Shown: positions 33,046-44,647 of the stretch, piece by piece | How positions within the stretch are numbered: the first letter of the stretch is position 1 | How the letters are laid out: each line of letters starts with the position of its first letter | DNA from: Isoetes taiwanensis | Taxonomy: Eukaryota; Streptophyta; Lycopodiopsida; Isoetales; Isoetaceae | DNA length: 64,000 nucleotides | Reading direction: 5' to 3' | Assembly: GCA_021234155.1 (NCBI GenBank) | Contig: JAJEKV010000005.1 | Location: 11,637,234 to 11,701,233, forward strand | The notes under the pieces: generated by a model | Databases searched by the model: none | What the model was told of the DNA's origin: nothing | Seen by the model: only the letters and a program-made list of their open reading frames with translations | Position numbers and translations under genes: made by a program

Positions 33046-33999
33046 TTGCTTTCTTTGCGAGGTTTAACCGCTTTGCGCCGATTTAGGGTTTTTTCCCAAT
33101 ATACGGTTTTGATAATGTATGTTCTTTTTTTTCTATGGTAGAAAATATGGGTTTTCAAAATGTAATTCTGATGTGGTTCCCTTTTTATATATTGGTAATT
33201 TCTTCTCGGATGCTTAATGCGCTATGGGTTCACTACGGGCATATTTGCGGACTTATGGATTTATCATCGGATCTTAATGTTTATCCTCACTGGGATCTAG
33301 TACGTTTGTAAATGACCTTATGACATATATCACGTCACATATGTCATAAGTATGTAATGTCCCATAATATTAATAGCCGGATATAACATAGCCTTGTTTG
33401 ATATTAGAAATGACAATGATGGGCCTAAGTTTAGAACACGTAAGAATTGATACATATATCATTAATGAAGAAAGAACACTAAGAATGCAAAGGTACTCCA
33501 TTGTTAAAGGAATTCAACATCCTATCTACTCTTTGCCATTCCTGGTTTTTCCTTTTTCGTTTTTGCCTTTAAATTTTCCCTTTCTCTTTTTTCCCATTTT
33601 CCCCTTCTTTTTGTGCCGTTTTCCCTTCACTTTTTTCTCTTTCCCCCTTTTCTTCTTCCATTTTTACCTTTTCCTCTCTCTCCCCTCCCCTTTTGTTTTG
33701 ACCGAATTCTTACCCCCCTCCCTCGCGTTACCATCATTTTCTTCTTCGTGTGTGTGGGGGTTCCTGTCGGTGAAAACTTTAACTTGTCACGAGAATTGTA
33801 GCCATATGACGGTAACTTAAATGATCCAAGGAATTGCCAATAGGTCCGGTCACGAAGTTGTTCCTTTATGGCGACCTCCGGTCACGAATGTATTAAAGTT
33901 AGGTCTGGGAACACTTTTATGTGACCCAACTCGATGCAGTTTGCTTCTTTATAACAACATTGGAAACCAGTTTTTCTCCACTTTTTTCCAAGCGTTACA

Positions 34000-34617
34000 A
34001 TGTCAGTAAACCAGAAGAACCCGGAAATTATGTTATTTTCCTTTGCCTTTATTTGTCAAAACTCTTACTCTATTCTATTTGCCTGTGATTGAGCCGAACA
34101 AGATCAGCAACATGAAATTGGTGAGCTAGCTTCTTTAATGTTAGAATCTTTTTTCTTCTCTTTTTCCTCGCGATTTAACATTACCAGTAACTACTCGATT
34201 CTGATGACGACCCAGTCCCATGTGACTGTGGTTATTTTTGGTAGACGCCGAAGATCATTGGGCTACTGTTGGTTGTATGCTCAATTGATAAATACCATTC
34301 CATCCTTCAAATAGCGAAAGGTATCCTTGAAGTAGCGGTAGAGATTAAAGGAATATTCGTTAATGATCCCCTCTATAAATCATCATTTGCGATCAACGGC
34401 TCCAAGGATAAGTCCTTTGTGGAGCACGATAACTGAGGACTGAGAACCACGGTGTCGTACAAAAACCCGGTTGACTAAAAGTTAGAGGTGGAGCGCCAAT
34501 ATTGGAGTCATGGAAGCGGAACGTTATTAATAGGGAGAATTCTGAAATTTTAGGCGGGGAGATATGTTTGAGGATCTGCCGGGGAAATTCAAACTGGCAG
34601 AAGCTGCCACCACTACT
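34000..34617 (+). pseudogene. Gene copy 10, degenerate, followed by a unit deletion
   Basis: ATG at 34,000. Intron 2 donor deleted. His at 34,256-34,258. The Cys motif reads TGGAGCGCCAATATTGG (ACTG replaced by GCG). Immediately after the 3' end (CCACCACTAC) the sequence jumps to the next pyrimidine tract, so the normal 3' region and AT-rich hairpin of this unit are missing. Confidence 0.5.
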
Positions 34618-34936
34618 TTTCCTCTCTCTCCCTCCTTTTTACGTTTGTGGATAACACCCCTCCCTCGCCGTTACCCATCATTTTCTTCCGTGTGTGTGGG
34701 GGTTCTAATCGAGAATTGAAACTTCTTGTCACGAGGTGGCCATATGACGGTAACTTAAATGATCCCAAAATTCTCCAACTCCGGTCGATCGGTTGTTCCT
34801 TTGTGACCCTCCGGTCGGAATGTGACCAAGTTAGGAGTCACGGTTTCTATACATGACCCAACTCCGATTAAGTTTGCTTCTTTATAACAACATTGGAAAC
34901 CAGTTTTTTCTCCACTTTTTCCAAACACTTGTTACA

Positions 34937-35580
34937 ATGTCAAGCCCAAGAACCAGTATGTTTTCCTTTGCCTTTATTTTTGTCAAAACTCTTACTCTAT
35001 TCTATTTGCCTGTGATTGACCCGAGGAAGAACAAGATCAATAACATGAGAAGCTTGGTGGTGAAGCTAAGCGTAAGCTTCAAAGGCTTCTTTAATGTTAG
35101 AATCTTTTTTTCTTCTCCTTTTTTTCTCTTTTACGTTAACATGCTATTAACTTCCTCGATTACGATGTGAACAGCCCGAGGTCCAATAATGGTTATTTTT
35201 GACGCGTGAACTTCGAAGATCATTGGACTGTTGGTTTGGCAATATACAATTATTAATACCTATGTCATCCTTCAAGTAGCGAAGGTATCCTTGAAGTAGC
35301 GAGAAGGTAGAACAAGGGGTATTAAGTTGTGATCCCCTCATATAAAATCAAGAACTTGCGATCAACAGCTCAAGGATACAAAGTCAGCGTGACTTTTATT
35401 AACCGAGGACTCGAGAACGATTAAATGATACAAAAACTCCGGTTGACAACGAAAGTTCGAGGTGGAGCGCCAATATTAGGTCAAAAGCTGACCCGTTATT
35501 AATAGGGAGGGACTTCTGGTGAAGTGTGTTTGAGGATGCTGGGAGAGTCAAAGCTGGCGAGCGCGCACCACCACTACTAA
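34937..35580 (+). pseudogene. Gene copy 11, both intron 2 splice sites kept
   Basis: ATG at 34,937. Exon 2 is near intact, the intron 2 donor GTAAGC is at 35,072 and the acceptor reads GTGAACAG before CCCGAGGTCC (about 35,175). This copy therefore supports intron 2 at both ends. His is at 35,221-35,223. The Cys motif reads GAGCGCCAATATTAGG. Several frameshifts in exon 3. Confidence 0.5.
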
Positions 35581-36496
35581 ATTGCTTTCTTGTTTTAGAG
35601 TTTCCAACTAGCCTTCGATTTAGGGTTTTTTCAATCGCGGACTTTCGATAATGTATGTTCTTTTTTTTCTGCAGGTAGAGAAAATGTAGGTTTTCAAATG
35701 CTTATTATGAAGTGTGGGTTCCTTTTTATATAGTAAATTTCTTCTGGATGTAGATACCGTGGGTTCTTTTTTAAGGCATAGTACTTGAGACTTAATAGTT
35801 TATAAATCAGATCTTAAATGTTATCCTCACGAGATCTAGTAGTTTTGTAATGACATATATGACATATATCGTCTCACATATGTCATAAGTATGTAATCTA
35901 TAATGATAGCCAGGATATAACATATGCATATTTGAAATTATTAGAAATGACAATGATGGGCATAAGTTGAGAACACGTAAATTGATACATATATCGTGTG
36001 TGAAGAAAAAGAACACTAAAATTAAAGGTACTCCATTGTTAAAGAATTGAAAGCATCCTCTAATCTTGCCATTCCTCGTTTTCCTTTTTCCTTTTTGCCT
36101 TTAAATTTTCCCCTTCTCTTTTCCATTTCCCTTCTTTTATTTTCGTTTTCCCTTCGCTTTTCTCTTTCCCCCTTTCTTCTTCCATTTTTACCTTTCCTCT
36201 CCCTCCTTTTTACGTTTGTCGGTGCTTACCCCCTCCTCGTAGTTACCCATCATTTTCTTCTTCTTAGGTATTAGTAGGGGTTCTAATCGAAATTGAAGCT
36301 GGCAATGCGGTGGCCATAGCGGTATTGATAACTAAATGATCCCAAATTCTCCAACTCCGGTCCAGTCTGGTTGTTCCTTTATGTGACTCTCGATTACGAA
36401 GAATGTAGGCCCAAGTCAGGTCAGTTTCTACTTTATGTGAACTCTCGGTCGGTTGCTTCTTTATGGTTTCTCCACTTTTTTCCAAAGCTTGTTACA

Positions 36497-37164
36497 ATGT
36501 CTCAAAGCCCAAGCCCAAAGAACCGAGTATGTTATGTCTTCCTTTGCCTTTATTTTGTCAAAACTCTTACTCTATTCTATTTGCCACAATGATTCAGCGG
36601 AAGAACAAGATCAACAACATGAAGCTTGGTGGTGAAGCTAGCGTAACTTCAAAGGCTTCTTCAATGTTAGAATCTTTTTTTTCTTCTCTTTTTCTCTTTT
36701 ACGTTAACATGCTATTAACTTCCTCGATTCACAGTGTAGACTTCAGCCCTAAGGTCCATGTATTTGTGTGGTTATTTCGGCATTAGACATCGAAGATCAT
36801 TGGGCTGTTGGTTGTAATACTCGATTGATAATACCTCATTGTCCTTCAAGTAGCGAAGAAGGTATCCTTGAAGTAGCGAGAGTAGAGATTAAAGGGGTAA
36901 TGCGTTGGCGATCCCTCTATAAATCACCGCTCGCGATCAGCGACTCCAAGGATAGAATCCTTTGTGGGCACATTAACCCGAGGATTAGAGAACACAGATC
37001 CAAATGATACAAAAACCCAGTTGACAACGAAGTTGAGGTGGAGCGCCAATATTGGAGTCATGGAAGCCGTTATTAATAGGGAGGGACTTCTGAGGCTGGA
37101 AACAGGAGATGTGTTTGAGGATGCTGGGGAGAGTCAAAACTGGCGAAGCGCCACCACTACCTAA
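36497..37164 (+). pseudogene. Gene copy 12, ancestral exon 1 and C-terminus visible
   Basis: ATG at 36,497, followed by TCTCAAAGCCCAAGCCCAAAG. This retains the extra C that makes exon 1 end in phase with exon 2, supporting an MSSPSPKNPE-like start. The intron 2 donor is slightly altered (GCGTAACTTC). His is at 36,798-36,800 and the Cys motif is GAGCGCCAATATTGG. The junction ATGGAAGCCGTTATT lets WVMEA continue into VINREGLL and GDVFED. Frameshifts elsewhere. Confidence 0.52.
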
Positions 37165-38039
37165 ATTGCTGTTTTCGAGGTTTATTGCTTCTTACGATTT
37201 AGGGTTTTTTTCCCAATATGGGTTTTTCAAATGCTTGAATTACGATGTGGGTTCCTTTTATATAGTAATTTCTTCTCTGGATGCTTAGATTACAGGTTCT
37301 TTTAAGGCGCTTAGTACCCGGACTTAATAGTTTATAAATCAGATCTTAAATGTTTATCGACCTGAATCTAGTAGTTTTGTAATGACATATATGACGCTAT
37401 ATCGTCTCACATATGTCATAAGTATATGTCCCATAATGATGGCATTATAACATATGCATATTTGATATTAGAAATGACAATGATGGGCATAAGTTGAGAA
37501 CACAATAGAATTGATACATATATAAAACAGTAATGAAGAAAGAACACTAGAATGCAAAAGGTACTCCATTGTTAAAATTTAGCATCCTATCTAATCTTTG
37601 CCATTTATCGTTTTCCTTTTTGCCTTTAGGTACCTTTCTCTTTTTCCCGTTTCCCTTCTTTTATTTTAGTTTTCCCTTCCTTTTTCTCTTTCCCCTTTCT
37701 TCTTCCATTTTTACCTTTTTCCTCTCTCTCCCCTCCCTTTTTACGTTTGTTGGAGTAACACACCTCCCCTGTAGTTACCCATCATTTTCTTCTTCGTGTG
37801 TGTGGGGTTCCTGTCGAGGAATTGAAACTTCTTGTAAATTGTAGCCATAGCGGCGGTAACCGTAGTCCCAAAATTTAACTCCGGTCCAGTACAGTTGTTC
37901 CTTTATGTGACCCTCGTCACGAATGTGACCAAGTCCGTGCGGTTTTCTACTTTGTAATCACCTTAACTCCGATTAAGTTTGCTTCTTTATAACAACATTG
38001 GAAACCGGTTTTCTCCACTTTTTCCAGCAGCTTGTTACA

Positions 38040-38681
38040 ATGTCAAGCCCAAGCCCAAGAACCCAGTGTTATTTTCCTTTTGCCTTTATTTTGTCAAAAC
38101 TCTTACTCTATTCTATTTGCCTGTGATTTGACGGAAGAACAAGATCCAACAACATGAAGCTTGGTGGTGAAGTTAAGTAGCTTCAAAGGCTTCTTTAATG
38201 TTAGAATCTTTTCTTCTCTTTTTCTACTTTTACATTAACATGCTATTAACTTCCTCGTTAAATTATTGAGCGACCCTAGGTCCATGTAGTAGCGTTTATT
38301 TTTCGGCGCGTGGGTACGAAGATCGGTATTTCTATTGGTGCGTATGCTCGATTGATAATACCTCGGCGTCATCCTTCAAGTAGCGAAGGTATCCTTAGGA
38401 AGTAGTGCTTGAAGGTAGAGTTAAAGGGGGTATTACGTTGGCGATCCCCTCTATAAATCACCGCTCACGTCAACGGCTCGAAGAGTATAATCCTTTGTGG
38501 GCACATTAACCGGATTGAACAGATCAAATGATACAAAAACCCGGTTGACAACGAAGTTCGGTGGGTACCAATATTGAGTCCGCAGGCGTTATTAATAGGG
38601 AGGACTTCTCTGAGGCTAGGCGGAGATGTGTTTGAGGATGCGGGGAGAGTCAAAAGCAGCAGAAGCGCCACCACTACCTAA
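38040..38681 (+). pseudogene. Gene copy 13, last and most altered at the His
   Basis: ATG at 38,040 with AAGCCCAAGCCCAAG. Exon 2 is recognisable. The His motif is lost (GATCGGTATTTC in place of GATCATTGG) and so is the Cys motif. The 3' end CCACCACTACCTAAATTG is kept, after which the macrosatellite breaks off at about 38,720. Confidence 0.5.
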
Positions 38682-38839
38682 ATTGCTTTCTTCGACGAGG
38701 TTTAGTGCTTGCTCCCCGGTTTGGGGTTTCCCAATAGTAGTCCCATAGCTCATCCATTCAGGCCCTTACGAATGCCTGGGGCATGCCTGCGGGCCTTACC
38801 GGAATAACCCGAGGGAGGATTGGGTCAATCATTTGCAAG

Positions 38840-39330
38840 AGCAAGCAAGGATGCCAAGCGGAGCAAGGAACACGAGGCGAGAGCAAGTACTTAAGTTCAA
38901 GAGCAAACAACAAGATCAAATGGCGAGGGAGCAGAATGAAGTAGCAGGAACAGGATCCAAGATCAAGTAGCAAGATGCAATGAACAAGGAAGATCAAGTA
39001 GCAAGAAGATCAAGACAGGAAGATCAAGGAGCAGAAGCAAGGATCAAGATCGAAGTAGCAAAGGAACAAGATCAAGTAGCAAAGATCAAGGCAAGGAACA
39101 AGATCAAGTAGCAAGATCAAGAGCAAGGAACAAGATCAAGTAGCAAGAACGCGAGATGAAGTAGCCGAGGTGGGATCAAGATCCAGAGTAGCAAAACTGA
39201 TGAGCAAGGGAAGATCGAGTAGCAAGAAGATCAAGGAACAAGGAGAGATCAAGTAGCAAGAAGATCAAGGAACAAGGAAGATGAAGGAGCTAGGAAGCAA
39301 AGGATGAAAAGTGAAGTGAAAACAAGGTAA
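38840..39330 (+). repeat. Minisatellite of GATCAAGTAGCAAG-type units
   Basis: Irregular tandem units, roughly 20-35 bases, combine GATCAAGTAGCAAG with AAGATCAAGGAACAAG. The cleanest pair is at about 39,215-39,290. It borders the right end of the macrosatellite. Purine-rich on the plus strand; no stable reading frame. Confidence 0.8.
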
Positions 39331-39354
39331 AAGAAATTTATGACTCACGAGATC

Positions 39355-39480
39355 AATAATGTTGAAATTATAATACCAGTAATGTTGAGTATAATACCAA
39401 TAGAAATGCTGATATAATACCAATAATGCTCCGCATTATATAATACCAATAATCAGTATTATACCAATAATGCTAGCGAC
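39355..39480 (+). repeat. Short tandem repeat of TAATACCAATAATGCT
   Basis: Five to six imperfect copies of a unit of about 20 bases containing ATAATACCA(A/G)TAATG, directly after the GATCAAG minisatellite. Confidence 0.7.
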
Positions 39481-42400
39481 TATAAAAGCGACTCCATTGA
39501 TGAGATCATTCATCTCCCATGGCTTATAATATTTATGATGATCCCGGTTTGAACCATTCTTTGCTCCATGAGCTACAATGATATTAATCGGTATATAAAG
39601 GTGTTAAAATTTGGATCACTTACTTACAATCAAAAGCGGAAAGGTGCGTGAGTGTGATTGCCACCGGCCTTATAGGTATTTGTGATCCATCTTCTTTGGG
39701 TTCACGGCGCCATGCCCTCTGGTAGATCGTCACAATAGCGAGGATTGATGATGAGTGAATCATCGACTCTATAATGCCATCAATAATATGTGCATCTAAA
39801 TTATATGTATGCCATGAATAATGATACTGTCGAGATGTAATGATGTGTATTAAACACCTATTATAAAAGATGTAAAGGAATGTTAGTATAAGCAATGAAA
39901 GCTAATTGATGTCGACAATGTATTAATTGTCCAAAATGTAAGTATTATTATTATAAAAGAAATTACATCTTTATATTATAATGTTATAGTGTAAGTGTTT
40001 GACCCAGCCCTAAATCGAGATGACCCACGAGATTTGATCTCTGAGACTAGCGGTCTAGATAGCCTCTAATTTTTCTTCTAAAATTTCGATTTGGATATTG
40101 TAGGGTTATCGTGGTTACATTCTTGCGTGATGTAAAACACAAAAATCGACCATGGCATGAATATTGCGAGGATGGAGCCTTTAGCACCTCGATCTACGTC
40201 CACGCTCATAACTCGGATCATGGTGCTCAAGTTTTGAGAGTAATTCTGAGATAGAGGCCGGAAAAATCACCTCTTGCAGCAAGCTTTTCGCCCTCTTTTA
40301 TTCCAGCTCTTCAATAATCATAGTCTGAGAAGAAAAGCTCATTCTCCTCTCCTAGAAACGTAAGTCCGCTGTCAACGCCTACTTCCGGATGAATGCTAGA
40401 ATTATGTGAAACGAGGAAAATGGAGGGCATCTGATGGAAATGGAATCAACCTGTTGCCGGGCACAATCAAATACTTTGGCTTCTTCAATCCATCTTTGCA
40501 TGTTTTTGTGGCTCCCAAAACCGAGGAAAAGGACCATGGGCCAGATTTTAGGGCAAAAGAATGCGGGATCGGTTTCCATCTTCGGGGTTGTAGCGAACAC
40601 ATGGTGTTGGCACATTCGACCATGGCATAGATATTTGCGGATAGAACCTGCGATAGGAGTAAGATCATTTGGATCTATAGCTGATGATCTTAAGTGGGAT
40701 TTAAGTCAATGGAGATAAACTGAAGAACAGTGCTCAAAGACAATGATCTCAATGCGCTGCGGTGCCATAGTTCTTTGGAATTGCTTTTGCTTCCGGGAGT
40801 GGCCAGTCAAAATCAGATAGCGGGATGAAGCTCGTCGAATTGAAGTTGCTCTTGCTTTTCGAGATCTACCTATTCTTGGCATGCTTTGGGGCTTTGCGGA
40901 TAGTGCGTAGATGGCAAAATCTACCAAACCCGGTTGGGCCATAGCGGTGAATACCCGCGGTAAATGGCGGCTACTCGATTGTGGTGAGGAACATAATGGA
41001 ACAAAACAATTTCGAGAACGGTGACAGCACGATTTGCTTGGCCTTTTCGATAAAGAGGCAAATTGTGGGATCCACATAGCGTATTCTTCTATCATATAGA
41101 GTTTTATTCCTTGCAGCCGAGAAGTTTGGCTGAAATGTTTTTCATCTTCGGCAATTATGATAGATATGACATTTGATTTTTAGTTTTAGTTTATGGAGGC
41201 TGTTGGTTACTGTATTTCTGCGGTTACGAGGTAGGAAATGTTTATGTACTTTCATTATACATGTCAACAAAAGAAAGCAACATTTGATTTTTCGTTTTTA
41301 GTTTGTGAGTTGGTGGCTCCACTGGCGTATTATGTTGAACTGCGATTCACGAGGTGATTAAATGAATTTCTGCCATGGCCATGCATTCTTCTATTATGGC
41401 GGTGAAAAACAAAATACGAGAATTTCGAAAAGTACAACAGCGTATATGGATGGAGCAGTTGCCCACCTAATATTTTTCAGCTTTAATTCATTGATTGAGG
41501 TCTCAAGGCGAGAATTTGAACTTCAAAGGCAGTTAGCAGCTACGGTAAGAGTGCAAGGCTTAATTTCAAGTTCATATAGAAACTAGCATTGTTGTAGAAG
41601 AGCGGTTATCACGGCATTCATAAGTGCGGGGCAATTTCATGCTCATGGTATGAAAACCATCATCTTGTTTCAGATCATGCGATCAAAGCGGGTTTAATCC
41701 AATTAGTCAAATTTGAGAATGGGGTAAATACATTCGTGTTGGTGATATTAGTTGATTTGTAGTTTGACGACATATTAGCAACCACATATGAAATGTCGAA
41801 GCACTTCGAGATGATGGATCACGGTCACATACTCTGAAGTCGTTACATCTGCGGAAATTTTGGCATGGGGCAAATACATTGATTACTGTTATATGAAGGC
41901 ATGAGCGCATGAACTAACTCGAGGGTAAAAGTTATATTTCCTCTTCATGTCAACAATGTCTGGCCGGGTTAGAACTTGAACTAAGATTTAGTAATTTAGT
42001 ATCACTCTATGCTTTGATTGGAACAATAATACTAATATTATACATCAAATGTATGACTTTGAAAGATTGAACCCTAAGCTAGCCATGTTAGTTACGTTGT
42101 TTTAGGGAAAAGCGGCGAAAGTACATAAATGAACATGGATGACATCATCGATTAAAGACATTGTAGCGGTTTATTTTAACTCCTCACTAGCTTTCAAATT
42201 TTTCTTTGAATTATATGAGTTATTATAAAATTTATTCGATCCATGATCAAGATAAAAGCAGGCTTGTGATTGAGAGGCATTTATACCATGATTAGAGCAA
42301 CCATTGGTATATGTGCTTGGCATTGTAGATTCAAAGGAACACATAATAATACATGTGGAAAATAGTGCAGGAGTAAAGAACCACTATCCTACGCGCTCGC

Positions 42401-44647
42401 CTTTACAGACATTTGAAACCATTATTGGGTTAGAAAATGGTTCTACCTCTCCATCTATATATACTATTTGATCTCCAGAACTTAGCAAAGGAATTATTGC
42501 AAAGGAACTTAGCAAAGGACTTCCATATTTGTGGATATTGCAGTTCAATTTCTCCAACAAAAAGGCACAGAAGTATATATAGACTTTTTTGTTCGGGGTC
42601 TTTCTCTTACATATATATTTCAAGCAAAGCAAATATCTTGAAAGCATTAATCCACATTGTCTTTTACTTCCCATGAAGATGCCCCACTCTTCTCTTCTAC
42701 AAGCACATGGAATGTGTAGTGTATTGTAGATGAGCGAACAATGCGCTTGCCATTTGTTCAATTTGACAACTTTCCATAATGCCATATCATGGGTGGTTCA
42801 ATTTGATACTTCCCAATGATGTCATATTATGGAGTGCTATGATAACCACGAATAAAGTCATGAATAACAATAAATTCAAATTGGTGCATCTATGAAATTT
42901 TGGTTTTGGATTTTTTTAATTATGTTACTTGCGTGCAACTTATAGCAAATACGTTGCTTTATAAACAACAATCTCAAACGCATGATTTTGTCAAGTGTGA
43001 ACCTTTGAGCATTTAGATATACACTATTACAAACTGTATTCACAAGCGCATGGAATGGTGACTTGGTGCTACCATTGACATATTTCCAACTTTGCCTAGG
43101 TGACTCCTAATATCCAAATGTAAGGGAACGTTACCTTCTGCTAAAAGTGATACCACAATAGTATCACTATAATACTGACATTATTAGTGTTCAACTTCAT
43201 AAATATTCACATATTATGTTTCAACATGTATGATTTTGAGCATGTATGAGCATGTATGATCAACATATTAGGTTTTGAGCATGTATGATCAACATATTAG
43301 GTTTTGAGCATGTATGATCTTTATGTATACTGGAGTTGATGACTCCAATTCATCATTTACAATATCCTAGCTTATGCCCAATCTCACAAAGAGTTATAGA
43401 CTTTGACTATAGCCTTACTTCAAATCGCTTTCAGTTAACCTTACTCCCTTTCGGACTTACACTATGAACAAACACCGTATTTATTTCTACCCACGGATCT
43501 TGAGGCAAGACTATCTAGCGAGAATCTAGGTTTCCGCTTTAAAACGTGGTTTCATGCTGCCTTTCTCGGTTAAGGTAGAAGTGGCGAAGCGGTATTGGAA
43601 TCACGAGAGCTAGAAAGTGATGTTGATGAGCGGCATAGCATTAGGTAGTTGGTTAGCTAAATCCTAACCAAACAGAAGTGATGCCCAGGCGATGGATTTT
43701 AGATGATCAACCAAACAAATCGTTGAAAAGTTTTTATTATAATAACAAAGGTTATTTCTCATTGCGGCCAAAATATTTCGGGGTCCGGACTTATGCCCAG
43801 CAACGCTGGGCACTATTAGTACATAATTATGAGAACATAGTGAGATCTTTAGCTAATGCTATGTCCCCACATGTCAACAATGTATTTTTGGAATACGAGC
43901 GATCTTGGTCTTTTGCCATTTGCATCCATACATAATGTATGGCATCTAACTTCTCATACCTTGATGGATCGATGGATTAGATTGCGCCAACGTTTGATTA
44001 AGCAGCACGTATGATCCGCGACCAGCGGGCATCCACCATGATACATAAATGTGACCATAATTGAGCTACGGATCTAGGATGGCATCTTCTTAAGCAAAAG
44101 AAGCCGAAAACCGTTGGAGTTTCATAAAATCTCAGTCGGACTAAAGCGAACATACCTTTATTAACATGTGCATGAGGATCAAAACTCATCCATAGGCAAC
44201 CTTGGGCGTATCTGCTTTATTTAATATCGTGAGCAAAGGTCTTACAAGCCGCGGCCTTCATCGACCTGCAGGTAAATGCGGCTTGTAGAGGTTTCTGCTG
44301 CGTATGCGCAGCAAAGTTGTCATTTTGAGTGCGTCACAGATACATCTTCAAAACTTTTAAAGATCGTTCGGTAATCATAGTTTTGCTTTGTCTTGTCGTG
44401 CAAACACACCTCTTCTTGATTTTCGCGAGGAAAGGGAATTTCCATAATGCTATGTACTTCGTCGCGTACGCGCCGGGCGAGAGATCACTTTCAATGTGTA
44501 CGGAGGATATTTTTTAGGCACCTGTTGTTAGCTCACCATTTCATCCTCCTTCCACATTCTTATTCCTTTTTGGAATCCACTTTCTGGGTTGGCGCATCTT
44601 ATATATTGCATAATGGGCGTTCCCTTCCATTTCATCCGGAATAACAA
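39481..44647. other. No gene recognised
   Basis: There are only short open frames on both strands. One stretch (about 40,390-41,095) has coding-like composition on both strands but no recognisable domain. A small minisatellite lies at 43,225-43,325. No tRNA or transposon protein motif was found by reading. Confidence 0.4.
43225..43325 (+). repeat. 29-bp direct repeat
   Basis: Two full copies and a partial copy of GATCAACATATTAGG followed by TTTTGAGCATGTAT. Confidence 0.75.

Larger units (their letters stand above)
12585..38720 (+). repeat. Macrosatellite, about 1.6-kb unit carrying a small gene
   Basis: Tandem units share this order: an AT-rich TGACATAT/ATATGTCA segment; a pyrimidine tract; a leader with TCCGGTCTGG repeats; a small gene of three exons; and a 3' region with GATTTAGGGTTTTTTCC and GTATGTTCTTTT landmarks. 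The gene landmark ATCGAAGATCATTGG recurs near 15,585, 17,235, 18,850, 20,475, 22,835, 28,045, 31,128, 32,675, 34,250, 35,215 and 36,795, with a degenerate copy near 29,580 and one near 38,315. Spacing is mostly 1.5-1.65 kb. One unit boundary is deleted between 34,617 and 34,640. A LINE (13,008-14,900) and a 3.6 kb insertion (23,563-27,180) interrupt it. Units 1-3 are closest to each other; divergence is greater to the right. Confidence 0.9.

Noticed and set aside
12585-38720. CRISPR or rDNA-like array
   Set aside because: Units of about 1.6 kb with gene structure; no short repeat-spacer pattern and no rRNA sequence.
40402-41095. Possible host gene (pentatricopeptide-like) on either strand
   Set aside because: No repeat periodicity or conserved motif could be made out in any frame; similarity was too vague to report.
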